A stretch of 64,000 nt of DNA from Lacihabitans soyangensis (GCF_024343775.1 NZ_RJUF01000184.1:23610-87609); one strand, 5' to 3'. Shown: positions 53,288 through 63,244, counted from the stretch's first letter. Numbers and translations are program-made. Notes: generated from the letters alone by a model not told the origin.

Positions 53288-56200
53288 TTATTTCAATTCA
53301 AAAACATAATCTCCAGATGCTAAAGGAATTGCTAAGCTTTCTCCCTCAACTTTCACGTCTTTCCAAGATATTATAGACTTACCAGATTCTGTAATTTGTT
53401 CCGAACTTTTTGCCGGCAAATAAAGTGTAGCAGTGCTGTTTGGTGGCACCGAGCATTTATAGCTCAATTTGCTACCTAATATTTTCCACTCACTCTTAAT
53501 TCTTCCATAAACTGAGTCGTAGTATCCCTTGGAAAAGGTCATTACTCTATCAGGGTCAGGAGTCGGTTTCAGTATAAAATGCTTAAATCCAGCATGTTCT
53601 GGACTTCTTTGAATACCAAGGGAGTAATTGTACATCCAAGAAGAAACTGCTCCGAACGAATAATGATTAAACGAATTCATAGAATTATTACCACCAAAAC
53701 CGTTTTCGACAGTATATGAATTTAGCCTTTCCCAAATAGACGTAGCTCCATTAACGACAGAATATAACCAAGATGGATAGCTTTTTTGTTGAAGTAAGCG
53801 GTAGGCGTTGGCATGATTTCCATTTTCAGAAAGTGCGTCGGCAATTGAGGCTGTTCCGATAAAGCCTGTCATCAAAGAATATTCTGGTCTATCTACACCT
53901 TCGTCATCTTTGTTTTTACGTGTCAGGGCTTCATTCAGATATTTTATAGCAAAAGGTTTATTTTCTTCGTTAAACAAACCCAAATCTAGTGGTATGGCAT
54001 AAGAAGCCTGGGTATCTACCAATTGACCTTTGTCCGACTTCTCTTCTATATTCCTGGCATTGGGTGGTCCCATTCGGGCAGTCTTTACGCCTGATTTTAT
54101 GGTTCTGTGAGTATTTTTATCTATATAAACTTCATTAAAAACCCTCTTAACTTCATCATTGCGAGCTTTAAAAGCGGTTGCGTCTTCAGTTTTATTGAGA
54201 ATCTTAGCCACTTTAGTCATGATTTCTAAATCATAAGCAAAATAACTCATCCAAAATGCGGTGTTATCATTTTTGCCATTTTCAGGACTTAACCAGTCGC
54301 CCAAGGGTCCTTCATTTAATATTCCAGTGGCCTTGTCTACTTTTGTTTCTAAGAAAGCTATATACTTTTTCATGGCATCATAATGCTCTTTCAAAAGCTG
54401 TACATCGCCATACTGTTGGTAAGTTTCCCAAGCTACCGTCAGACCTGCACTTCCCCATAGCGTACCACCAAAACCACCACCCATGGGAGCTACGTCGGTA
54501 AAGCGACCACTTTCAGCCTGTACATCTCGCATAGCCAGCATATGACGCCTCAAAAACATATCTGCATCAGTCAGATAAGTTGCTGATTTTGAGAATACTG
54601 AAATATCCCCACTCCAACCCATGCGTTCGTTTCGGGCCGGTGTATCTGTTGGTATAGAAAGAAAATTGCTGCGAAGCGACCATGTAATGTTTTGCCAAAG
54701 TTTGTTGACTAAAGGATTGGAAGTCTCATAACTAGACGACAAACCCAAAACCGAACTTATTACCAATCCCTTTACATCAGCAATCGGAATTGCTTTCTCA
54801 AGACCTGTTATTTCTAAATATCTATAGCCATGAAATGTAAATCTCGGCTGGATAATTTCATCGCCACCTTTAAGAATGTAAATATCCTGAGTAAGAGCCG
54901 CTCTGATGTTTTCCATCATTACCATACCTACATTTTCACCATATTCTTTTAAGTTTGGATACTTTACCTCTGCAAAACGCATTGTTATTACTTGTCCTTT
55001 TTTGCCATTCTTGATCGCAATTTGCGGCACACCGACCATATTTTGAGCCATATCATACACATATACTTTTGGTCTAACTTCTTCCATCGAAACCGCCGGC
55101 ATAGTTTTTACTATGGTAGCATTATTTCCCATTTGTCCTACCAACTTAAAATCTTTGTAGGAAAAAGTAGAGGTTTGTCCACGGGTATCTGTAAATGTAC
55201 CTTGATAAGCAGTACCTTCTAAAGGCACTTCCACTGCAGACTTCCACTTACTCGCATCATAAGCTACTGTTGACCAATCCTTTATAGCAAGTTCTTTGTT
55301 AGCATCATACACTTCCCCTTGAAAATAACTTCCATACCGAACCGGTCCATCATTGAAAAACTTCCATTCACTAGGATTTGAAGTGATTATTTGTTCTGTG
55401 CCATCAGTATATTTTATTATCAACTTGCTTAAAAGTGACTGTCTATCTCCGAAATAATTCCAGCTTTCCCCACTAAAAGTAATGTTACCACTCCACCAAC
55501 CTTCACTCAGCCATGCTCCAGCTGCGTTTTTATTGCCACTTTTAAGAGCATTTTTGACATCATAGGTTTGATACATGTGGGTTTTGTTGTATTGGGTAAG
55601 TCCGGGATTAAAATAATCGTTGCTTACCCTCTGCCCATTGATGAAAAACTCATAAATACCTCTGGCGGTCACATACAATCTGGCTGATTTGATTGACTTG
55701 GCCGCTATATCAAAGGTGGTTCTAAGCATGGGAGCGGCATTTTTACTGGGATTTGCCAAAACTAAAGCCCCACCTTTTACAACATAGGCCTTGTTTTCCA
55801 CCGCAAGCTTATTGGATTGAAAAATTCCCGAATAGTTTTGAGCGGTCAAATCTTCAGAAAAAAGCGTATTGGACGGAAATCGAAAATTTTTGAGTTCAAG
55901 ATCAGAAAAACGAGCGATTTGATTCTCATCGGTTTGAAATCCCACATCTGCCAACATGGGGAAACTGATATAGTTGTTCCCGCTCCCTACTGGATTGAGA
56001 TTTAAGCCACGAGGAGCAAATGGAGAAGGCGTTCCTTCTTCTTTTTCGGTAATTTTGTTCTCCGCTTTGGTGTCGCCAATGAAAAACTCATATAATCCAA
56101 AATTACAAGACACAAAAATCTTGTGCTTCTCGTATTTATTAACTTCGTTAATCAGGTTTTTTGGAATCGAAAGACTTTTGAATGGGGTTTCTTTGCTATC

Positions 56201-56908
56201 ATTTTTAGAATAGCCAACTCTATAAATATTGAGTTTTGCCAATCCATCTATTGCTTCAGAAACATTGCTAATATCCAACTCCAAAGCAATGTAACTCTCG
56301 TCCCTTTTGTTTTCGACTCCCTGAATATTGAGGTCTTTGTTCATCAACCGGGCATCGTTTCCACCAAAAACAAAAGCTACTTTGGTAGAATTGGATGCTT
56401 TATCTAATTGAATGGCATATTGAAATTTGTAAACCGACAAATAGTGAGAGTAAAACACCAAGTCATCGTCACCTCCACCTATCCACTTGGCACCTGACCA
56501 AGCCGAAATATCTGGATTCATCAAACCCGTTTCAAACCATGAGCTTTTCGTTGTCCTAGCTTTTAAATTATCCCAAACAATCAATTTCCAAGTATATCTT
56601 GTGGTGGCTTTTAAGGTAGTTCCGGCATATTCTATTCCATGGGAAAGGTCTGAGAATACCTTTTCGGAATCCCAAACAACTTGATTATCAGCATCGGTCA
56701 CCACTATTTGGTAGGCAGTTTGAGCATAACCCCGTTTATTATCTGTTGCCTTCATTTGCCAAGAAAAATGTGGATTGGCGATATCGATCCCGAGCGGAGT
56801 AGTTTCATAATCTACTTTGAGATTATCGAGAATCACGCCTGCAAATACTTGATTGACAATAGACAAAAGAAATAAAACTGTAATCCATTTTGCTTTTTGA
56901 GTCAGCAT
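53288..56908 (-). CDS. GH78 family alpha-L-rhamnosidase
   Basis: From the ATG at 56908 the protein has 1206 residues with a signal peptide (1-24) and fibronectin/Ig-like beta domains. A mid-region insertion resembles a concanavalin-type carbohydrate module (about 140-350). The GH78 catalytic (alpha/alpha)6 barrel carries DTPARNERMGWSGD at about 755-768, supplying the general acid and binding residues. The C-terminal beta domain is normal. The enzyme hydrolyses terminal alpha-L-rhamnose from rutinosides, neohesperidosides or pectin. The frame stays open 42 codons upstream, but the signal peptide fixes the start at 56908. Confidence 0.92.
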   Translation of the reverse strand: MLTQKAKWITVLFLLSIVNQVFAGVILDNLKVDYETTPLGIDIANPHFSWQMKATDNKRGYAQTAYQIVVTDADNQVVWDSEKVFSDLSHGIEYAGTTLKATTRYTWKLIVWDNLKARTTKSSWFETGLMNPDISAWSGAKWIGGGDDDLVFYSHYLSVYKFQYAIQLDKASNSTKVAFVFGGNDARLMNKDLNIQGVENKRDESYIALELDISNVSEAIDGLAKLNIYRVGYSKNDSKETPFKSLSIPKNLINEVNKYEKHKIFVSCNFGLYEFFIGDTKAENKITEKEEGTPSPFAPRGLNLNPVGSGNNYISFPMLADVGFQTDENQIARFSDLELKNFRFPSNTLFSEDLTAQNYSGIFQSNKLAVENKAYVVKGGALVLANPSKNAAPMLRTTFDIAAKSIKSARLYVTARGIYEFFINGQRVSNDYFNPGLTQYNKTHMYQTYDVKNALKSGNKNAAGAWLSEGWWSGNITFSGESWNYFGDRQSLLSKLIIKYTDGTEQIITSNPSEWKFFNDGPVRYGSYFQGEVYDANKELAIKDWSTVAYDASKWKSAVEVPLEGTAYQGTFTDTRGQTSTFSYKDFKLVGQMGNNATIVKTMPAVSMEEVRPKVYVYDMAQNMVGVPQIAIKNGKKGQVITMRFAEVKYPNLKEYGENVGMVMMENIRAALTQDIYILKGGDEIIQPRFTFHGYRYLEITGLEKAIPIADVKGLVISSVLGLSSSYETSNPLVNKLWQNITWSLRSNFLSIPTDTPARNERMGWSGDISVFSKSATYLTDADMFLRRHMLAMRDVQAESGRFTDVAPMGGGFGGTLWGSAGLTVAWETYQQYGDVQLLKEHYDAMKKYIAFLETKVDKATGILNEGPLGDWLSPENGKNDNTAFWMSYFAYDLEIMTKVAKILNKTEDATAFKARNDEVKRVFNEVYIDKNTHRTIKSGVKTARMGPPNARNIEEKSDKGQLVDTQASYAIPLDLGLFNEENKPFAIKYLNEALTRKNKDDEGVDRPEYSLMTGFIGTASIADALSENGNHANAYRLLQQKSYPSWLYSVVNGATSIWERLNSYTVENGFGGNNSMNSFNHYSFGAVSSWMYNYSLGIQRSPEHAGFKHFILKPTPDPDRVMTFSKGYYDSVYGRIKSEWKILGSKLSYKCSVPPNSTATLYLPAKSSEQITESGKSIISWKDVKVEGESLAIPLASGDYVFELK

Positions 56909-57001
56909 GTTATTGTTTTTAAGGTTAATTATATTTTCGGCAAAGTACATCCGATTTACTAACTGAGCATTATGCACTTTCCTGCCTTTCAGAGCAAAAA
57001 G

Positions 57002-57220
57002 AACACGGATAACACAGATTATACGGATATCCACAGATTTTACCCGTTCAAATTCGTTTTATCAAACTAGTGTACTCGAAGTGCCCTTAGAAAATAAATT
57101 TTCTAATGTAGTAAGTTTCCTGATAATTACTAACACCAGGCAAAACAATTATTTCTAAGACATTCAAATAAAAAACCGTGCAAATCCGTGCTGGTACATC
57201 CGTGTCATCCGTGTGCCATT
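57002..57220. repeat. Pair of inverted CACGGAT-type repeats
   Basis: CACGGATAACACAGATTATACGGAT near 57002-57030 faces ATCCGTGTCATCCGTGTG near 57200-57218, with another ATCCGTG at 57185. The copies are in opposite orientation across the spacer between the GH78 and cytochrome genes. This type of CCGTG repeat is frequent between Bacteroidota genes. No function is known to me. Confidence 0.6.
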
Positions 57221-57231
57221 AAGCATATCGA

Positions 57232-60027
57232 TTACTGCAATCCAAATATCTTTACTTGCTTCATTGTCCATGGGATGTTTTCGGTTTCTTGCTCGAGGCC
57301 TTCTTCAAGCTTTATTCTCAAATATTTTACTTTCGGGGTTGATAAAGGAACTGTATTGTCTCCTTCATTACCCGTAAGACCTTGAGCTGCATTCTCCCAA
57401 GTGTTTCCGTCCACCGAAGCTTCCACGGTATATTTTCGTGGAAAAGTTTGGGTGACTTGTGGTGGTGGCGGTGGAGTAGTTCCATTTCTTGGGCCAAATC
57501 TTCTTATGGCAGCGGAGTTAAATTGTAGTTCTGAAATATTCATGGCCTTTGGCAATTCCACTTGATACCACATACCTTTTTCTTGCTTTTTACCAGTTGA
57601 CCAGCCCTCGTATGTAAATGCACTTTGTGGCGAAACATTTCCCCCGATACGTGTTGAGGACGTATGGCTAGCTGTGATTTTCAAACCATCTGACACTTGA
57701 ATTTCCTTAGGTGTACTTTTAATAAGTTGATCATACTTATACAAAACACTTTGATTGGCTGTTTTAGCACGAATTTTCTCCACTTGTTTTGCCGAAATTA
57801 TAGAGGCGTCATTAGACAATCCATTTCTTATATAGGATACCACATCTGCTACCCACTGGTCGTCGTGGCCTTTCATTGGTGCCATCAAGCCACCAGCGTA
57901 GTTTTTACCTTCTATGTTGCCTTCCATTCCATGCAAAACTACTTTTATGGCGTATTCAGGGTGTGCTTGAACTCGCTGCGAGCCAGCCAGTGCCGGAGCC
58001 ATCAATTTTCCATTACCACCGGGAGCACCCATGCCATTGTTCCCATGGCATTGTGAACATAGCTCACTGTAAATCACCATACCCCTATCTACCGATTCCT
58101 TTTGTTCTTTACTCAACTCCACCCCTCCAAACGGTCCATTATTCCTTGGTTTTGGTGGAGTGATGATTTGCTCGCCTATCAACTTTACACCGGCAGCTTT
58201 GTTATTGAACATTGCAGATTTTACCCCTTCTTCCAAATTGCTAATTTTCAACACCTTAGCTGAAAGCATGGCTTGTACTACCACATCTGTATTGGCATCT
58301 TTCATGGCGGCTACATAATCGGCTTCCAGTTCTTTTGCACCTGCTTTATAAAGTGTTTCGGCTGCACGTAAGGCCTGAATTCTGATTCTTGGATTTACAT
58401 CTTTCAGCAGTATTTTGGCCAAATCGGTTTTTAAAGCACCCAAGCCTTCCAATGTCCAGATGGCGTGAATTCTGGCCAATTCGTTTTTGCTCGATGCTGC
58501 CATTGTTTTCAAAGTAGGAACTACAGAAAGGTCTTTTTTCAAAACCAAAAGTTGCTGTGCGGCATCGCGTCTCCAGCCGTTTGGATGCTCCAAATGTTTT
58601 ACCAATGCTGCGGCCGATTCGTTTAACATTTTTGGCTGTGTTTTGTCTCGCTCTTTTCCTTCATGAGTTATCCTCCAGATTCTACCTAGGCCTACCACTT
58701 TGTCTAGCTGATATTGTTCTATTTTTGTACGCAGGTATGTTCCTTTTTGCGTCCACTGGCCTTCTTGAATAATGCCGTGGTACATATCCACAATATACAT
58801 CGTACCGTCAGGGGCCGTAGCCATATCCACTGGGCGAAATAATGGATCAGTAGATCGCAAAAATTCCGATTTTTGATCTTGAAAAACATTGTGTAGCGTA
58901 GTTAAACCTTCAGTAACTACCGGATTGATTTGCCTTACAATTCTGGCCACTGGTTCACCATAAAAATACTGGCCTCTGAGGTTACTTGGAAGCCTATCTC
59001 CTCTATACACATCATTTCCTGCTGAGCCAGTAACCCTGTTCAATGAGCCATCGGGTTGACGGATTTCGTCCATACCTCCCTGCATATCGGCTATTTTTAC
59101 CGCTGCACCCCAAGGCACATCAAAGCCTTTTGCAAATTCGTTGGGCACTTCGAAGTTTCCATAATGTATCGGAAACTGGAAATGAGAAGGCAATCCACTC
59201 GCCCCACCTTGGAACCAAAGTTTGCCATCATCGTCGTGCGTAACACCCCATTGAGCTCTATTAAAACCTGTTTTTTCACGAATTACACCATTGGGAGTCG
59301 CTCTCACTCTGAAAGCATTTACGGTACTGTACAACCAATTGTCCATGCCATAATACATAAATGCCTGCTGGTGTTCTACGTTTCCTGAGCGACCATATTT
59401 GGTAGTAAAAAGTTCTTTTTTGTCGGCTTTTCCGTCGCCGTTGGTGTCGGTGTATTTGTACACATTGTCGGCATCAGACTCCATTGTCAGAATACAATCT
59501 TTGCCATAGGGCAACACAAAACGAGGAAAAATCAGGTTGTCGATAAAAGTGGTTCCGGTTTCATAAACGCCGTCATTGTTCTTATCCTCCCATCGAGAAA
59601 TGCGGCTGGTCGGCTCGAGCTCATTTTTAGAATCGGCATCGAGCATGTAAGACCTTAGCTCCAAAACATACATTCTACCATTGCCATCAAAGGCTATGGC
59701 ACCGGGCTGTTGAATGGCGGGTTCAGTAAGTACCGGTTCGATTTTATAACCTGGAGGTAAAAGAAACTGTCGCTGTTCTTCTGCAACACTTAGTGGTAAA
59801 ACCGGCGGTTTAGGCTCCAAATCTATGCCTCTCCAATCGTCACTATTGGGATCAACACCCTCGGGGATTTTTACTTTAGGCAAAGTATCTGCCTTTATCC
59901 CGATTTCTGAAAAACCATTTGGGGTGTTGGTAATAACAAAGGAACTGAGTGCAATGCCCACTATAGAAACCAAAAAAGCGTGCTTTAATGAGAAACCTTT
60001 TCTAGACTTGCGTAAAATTTCTTTCAT
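57232..60027 (-). CDS. PVC-type cytochrome c dehydrogenase (sorbosone-dehydrogenase-like, HEAT, heme c)
   Basis: This 931-residue exported protein has a signal segment (about 15-33) and an N-terminal beta-propeller of the membrane-bound dehydrogenase/sorbosone dehydrogenase type (about 85-440; IAFDGNGRMYVLE, APDGTMYIVDMYHGI). A HEAT-repeat region (about 460-600), a cytochrome c domain with C657-x-x-C660-H661 and a GGLMAPM methionine ligand, and a discoidin-like C-terminal domain (about 775-931) follow. It could oxidise a sugar in the periplasm and pass electrons through heme. It is transcribed toward GH78. Confidence 0.85.
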   Translation of the reverse strand: MKEILRKSRKGFSLKHAFLVSIVGIALSSFVITNTPNGFSEIGIKADTLPKVKIPEGVDPNSDDWRGIDLEPKPPVLPLSVAEEQRQFLLPPGYKIEPVLTEPAIQQPGAIAFDGNGRMYVLELRSYMLDADSKNELEPTSRISRWEDKNNDGVYETGTTFIDNLIFPRFVLPYGKDCILTMESDADNVYKYTDTNGDGKADKKELFTTKYGRSGNVEHQQAFMYYGMDNWLYSTVNAFRVRATPNGVIREKTGFNRAQWGVTHDDDGKLWFQGGASGLPSHFQFPIHYGNFEVPNEFAKGFDVPWGAAVKIADMQGGMDEIRQPDGSLNRVTGSAGNDVYRGDRLPSNLRGQYFYGEPVARIVRQINPVVTEGLTTLHNVFQDQKSEFLRSTDPLFRPVDMATAPDGTMYIVDMYHGIIQEGQWTQKGTYLRTKIEQYQLDKVVGLGRIWRITHEGKERDKTQPKMLNESAAALVKHLEHPNGWRRDAAQQLLVLKKDLSVVPTLKTMAASSKNELARIHAIWTLEGLGALKTDLAKILLKDVNPRIRIQALRAAETLYKAGAKELEADYVAAMKDANTDVVVQAMLSAKVLKISNLEEGVKSAMFNNKAAGVKLIGEQIITPPKPRNNGPFGGVELSKEQKESVDRGMVIYSELCSQCHGNNGMGAPGGNGKLMAPALAGSQRVQAHPEYAIKVVLHGMEGNIEGKNYAGGLMAPMKGHDDQWVADVVSYIRNGLSNDASIISAKQVEKIRAKTANQSVLYKYDQLIKSTPKEIQVSDGLKITASHTSSTRIGGNVSPQSAFTYEGWSTGKKQEKGMWYQVELPKAMNISELQFNSAAIRRFGPRNGTTPPPPPQVTQTFPRKYTVEASVDGNTWENAAQGLTGNEGDNTVPLSTPKVKYLRIKLEEGLEQETENIPWTMKQVKIFGLQ

Positions 60028-60226
60028 GTTTATATATTAAGGTTGAATACGAAACTCAAATTAATATAAATTTTTAGAAAAATATTTACATTTAGACAAA
60101 AAGGCTATTCTGCTCGACAAGTCGGTTGATGGGTTGTTGATTTTGTATAATTTTCTATTTTAATAAAACTCAATCTTGAAGAAATATAACAATCGATTTT
60201 AAAAAAAATAAACAAGGTACTATGTA

Positions 60227-60257
60227 TTGCAATGTATTGGTTTATACATTATCTTTG
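60227..60257 (+). promoter_or_regulatory. Canonical Bacteroidota-type promoter
   Basis: TTG at 60227-60229, 20 bases, TATCTTTG at 60250-60257, matching the -33 TTG/-7 TAnnTTTG pattern. It serves the small exported-protein gene starting at 60277 or 60289. Confidence 0.7.
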
Positions 60258-60288
60258 CATCATCATTAAAAAAGTTATGCTTAGAATT

Positions 60289-60666
60289 ATGAAAAATCTA
60301 TTATTGATCATTGCCACTATTTCATGCATCGCCTTTGTCGGCTTAAGAAATTCTCATAAAAGCGACGTGGATCTTAAACTTTCGGAAGACAAAAACAAGA
60401 TGAGTATTTCGGCAAAATTTCCGGATGACAAAACTCCAGAAGTTCAAAGTTACTTGACCGAAGAATTGGGTGATTCAAATGAGATGTCATTTGAAAACGG
60501 TACTATTGATGGTGAAATTGGGCTAAATGATGGTTCATACTTCTATATGAAATTGGCCGAAGGACGACTAAAAATTGAAATGGAACGCAAAAGAAATAGT
60601 CAAACCGCCTACAAAAGACTGAAGAAAATGTTTGAGGGCTTAAAAACGGTCTTGACCTCTAACTGA
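60289..60666 (+). CDS. Small exported protein of unknown function
   Basis: From ATG 60289 the product is 125 residues with an N-terminal signal (MKNLLLIIATISCIAFVG). The rest is polar, with an acidic beta-rich middle (MSFENGTIDGEIGLNDGSYFYMKL) and a basic helical end. A Cys at 13 is not in a convincing lipobox. Start 60277 would add four residues. The promoter box at 60250-60257 excludes starts further upstream. It is a single gene with its own promoter and terminator. Confidence 0.7.
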   Translation: MKNLLLIIATISCIAFVGLRNSHKSDVDLKLSEDKNKMSISAKFPDDKTPEVQSYLTEELGDSNEMSFENGTIDGEIGLNDGSYFYMKLAEGRLKIEMERKRNSQTAYKRLKKMFEGLKTVLTSN

Positions 60667-60708
60667 TTTTATGATTTAAACTAAATTTAACCTTGAATGC
60701 CTTATGAT

Positions 60709-60741
60709 AAAAAAAGCCAACGGAATCCGCTGGCAATTTTT
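60709..60741. terminator. Bidirectional terminator between convergent genes
   Basis: GCCAACGG and CCGCTGGC form an 8-base stem with one mismatch and a 3-base loop. An A run precedes it and a T run follows it, so it can stop transcripts from both the exported-protein gene and the fasciclin gene. Confidence 0.8.
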
Positions 60742-60766
60742 ACTCTAGTCCCGTTAAATAACCCTA

Positions 60767-61690
60767 TTACGGAAGAAGAACTTTGTCAATTACGTGTATC
60801 ACTCCGTTGGTTGCCAAAAGATTTGCTGAAGTAATGTTGGAAGAACCACTACGCTTGCCTATTATTTTAGCCCCAGAGCTGAGATCGAATTTTACTTTTT
60901 CGGTAAATGCAGTTGCCACGTCACCGCTAACGTTTGGCAAGTCAGTTGAAAAAACCCTTCCCGGCACCACATGATACAGAAGCACATTGGTTAGAAGAGT
61001 TTTATTTGCTGGACTCAAAAGTGATGCTTTTGGCGTAGTTTTGTACAACTCGGTAAACGCAGCATTGGTAGGTGCAAAAACTGTCAGGCCGTTTTGTGAT
61101 GCTGCCGTAAGTGCCGCTGCAACAGAAGGATCAGCTGCTGTAACCAACGAAACTAATTCAGAAAAGTTAGGATTTCCAATGGCAATTTCCACCAAATTTT
61201 TGCTTGGTGGCACTATAACATTATCAATCACGTGCACCACACCATTCGATGCGTCCAAATCGGTCGAAACAACTTTTATATTTCCGTTGATATAAACACC
61301 AGTAGTATTCACAGACAAATAGATATTATTGTTGGCATTTAAAGTTGTAGCTTTGCCGCTTTTCACATCGGCTGCTTTAACTTTTCCAGCCAATACATGA
61401 GAAGTCAAAATAGGCGTAAGTGCCTCTTTCGTTAACCCACTTAAACTTGTAATACCTGCCTTTGTGAAAGCATCATTATTAGGAGCAAAAACCGTAAACG
61501 GTCCCGTACCTTGTAGAGCTGAAACCAATTCGGCTTTCGTTAGAGCAGCCGTAAGTGTCGAAAACTGTGGGTTAGAAGTGGCTACATCAACAATGTTAGT
61601 TGTTTTGGGTTCATCTTCCTCACAAGATGTAAATGTAAAACCAGTTAATAGTAGAGCGAATAAATGGAGTTTAAAACTTTTCTTTTTCAT
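60767..61690 (-). CDS. Fasciclin-domain lipoprotein (two FAS1 domains)
   Basis: From the ATG at 61690 the product is 307 residues with a lipoprotein signal (lipobox FTSC, C23) and two FAS1 domains. The first holds GPFTVFAPNNDAF and GVVHVIDNVI, and the second NGLTVFAPTNAAF and GVIHVIDKVL. FAS1 proteins mediate adhesion or bind extracellular matrix. It should be anchored in the outer or inner membrane facing outward. A start 12 codons upstream is less likely because of the signal peptide. Confidence 0.92.
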   Translation of the reverse strand: MKKKSFKLHLFALLLTGFTFTSCEEDEPKTTNIVDVATSNPQFSTLTAALTKAELVSALQGTGPFTVFAPNNDAFTKAGITSLSGLTKEALTPILTSHVLAGKVKAADVKSGKATTLNANNNIYLSVNTTGVYINGNIKVVSTDLDASNGVVHVIDNVIVPPSKNLVEIAIGNPNFSELVSLVTAADPSVAAALTAASQNGLTVFAPTNAAFTELYKTTPKASLLSPANKTLLTNVLLYHVVPGRVFSTDLPNVSGDVATAFTEKVKFDLSSGAKIIGKRSGSSNITSANLLATNGVIHVIDKVLLP

Positions 61691-61876
61691 GTCTGTAATG
61701 AAATTATGTTTGTTACTCACTCTCAACCGCTACACCGAAAGATTGTTTAAGAAAGAATCCGAAACAATCTAATTTTAAGGATATTCTAATGCAACTCTAA
61801 TTCGTTTGACTAAAATGCCGATACCTAAAAATCCAATCCATAAAAATCTGCAAAGGCATTTTGAACAAATAAGGCC

Positions 61877-63244
61877 TTATTTAAATACTTGAATAATTTT
61901 ATCCGCCTCTCTCCTACCGCTTATATAAGCACCATGAGCAGTTGAAAAATAATCTTTTTCGGTGTGTTCGCCGGCGAAGAACAACTTATTGTTTACTTCT
62001 GCGGCTAGATCATCAAAATGCTGCATTTCAGTGCCAATGGCTGTATATGAATATGCCCCGAACGAATTTTCATTACTTTGCCATTTGGTTCTTAACATTT
62101 GGCTTGGATTAGGTATATTTTTCCCATAAATATCTCGGAGATGATTCATGATTTCAGCGATAATCTGGGCATCTGACATGGTCTCCGTTACCCGGGCATA
62201 ATCGGCATAGGCAAAAGTCATGAGGGCGTTATGGTTGGGACTGTACTTCTTAACATTCACAAAATAGTTGAATTTATCACGGATTTCTGGTGTATATGAA
62301 ATGTACTGAACGTCGTCCCAAAAAGCAGTTTCCCAAGTGAGTAAGAACTTGTTAACACTACTCATTCCTACTTTTTGGATAGCGGTTTGTTTAGAATTTG
62401 GCAATGCCGGAGAAAATTCGATAACACTGGCTTTTAAAACTCCTAAAGGAACGGTTACCAGCACAAAATCGGCTGACAAAATCCCATCACTGTGATAAAG
62501 ACTTACTTTTTGATTGGAGTAATCTATTTTAGAAACCTTCTGATTGAGCCTAATATCTAAGCCTTTAGCCAAATAATTGGGAATATTATCATATCCGTTG
62601 GTGGCTATCACCTCCGCCCCACCGTATTCTTCACCCTCATAATACAGTAGAGACGACAATTTATCCAAATCGCCTGTATCAAAAGTCAGGTAGGATGAAA
62701 GCAAAAACTTCCAAAGTCTATCGTTCGATTTTTCAGGGTATAATTTATTAAAAACGGTTTCGAAACTTTCGTTTGCTTTACCGCTTTTCATCATATTTTT
62801 TAGAATCTTATAGAACTCATCTTCAGCATTTTGATAAAGTTCTGTATTTCTAAGCACGCCACCAACATCATACGATTTTTGACTTTCGTCCAAGGTTTCG
62901 AAAGTGGTCATTCCCGCTTCTTTTGCCAAGTCTGTCATTGGATTTTTGCGAGTTCCGTGTATCCAACTTGCCCCTTCGTCGAATGCCACGCCAAGACTGC
63001 GATTAGTTCTGAGCCTACCACCCACCTTATCCTGAGCTTCCAAAACTATTACCTTAAAGCCAACCTCCTGCAAGCTTTTAGCGGCAGCTAAGCCTGAAAT
63101 TCCGGCACCGACTATCACCACCGTCTTGTCCAATGCACCTGGGATATGTTTGTCCTCACAAGCCAAAGCAAACAAACTGGAGCTGCTGGCCAATAAAGGA
63201 AGACTTTTAAAGGTGTTCTTAATGAATTTACGTCTTTCAATCAT
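61877..63244 (-). CDS. Flavin amine oxidase family protein
   Basis: This 455-residue protein has a Tat/lipoprotein-like N-terminus (RRKFIKN, then a hydrophobic stretch ending ALAC). It carries the FAD motif VVIVGAGISGLAAAKSL followed by EAQDKVGGRLRT, an aromatic substrate region (ASWIHGTRKN), and the C-terminal LFFAGEHTEKDYFSTAHGAYISG FAD contact typical of monoamine/polyamine oxidases. It would oxidise an amine with release of H2O2. It stands alone between the fasciclin gene and the plus-strand genes. Confidence 0.88.
   Translation of the reverse strand: MIERRKFIKNTFKSLPLLASSSSLFALACEDKHIPGALDKTVVIVGAGISGLAAAKSLQEVGFKVIVLEAQDKVGGRLRTNRSLGVAFDEGASWIHGTRKNPMTDLAKEAGMTTFETLDESQKSYDVGGVLRNTELYQNAEDEFYKILKNMMKSGKANESFETVFNKLYPEKSNDRLWKFLLSSYLTFDTGDLDKLSSLLYYEGEEYGGAEVIATNGYDNIPNYLAKGLDIRLNQKVSKIDYSNQKVSLYHSDGILSADFVLVTVPLGVLKASVIEFSPALPNSKQTAIQKVGMSSVNKFLLTWETAFWDDVQYISYTPEIRDKFNYFVNVKKYSPNHNALMTFAYADYARVTETMSDAQIIAEIMNHLRDIYGKNIPNPSQMLRTKWQSNENSFGAYSYTAIGTEMQHFDDLAAEVNNKLFFAGEHTEKDYFSTAHGAYISGRREADKIIQVFK

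Noticed and set aside
56909..57034. 42-codon extension of the GH78 protein
   Set aside because: It would place the signal peptide in the interior of the protein; the ATG at 56908 starts a normal signal peptide.
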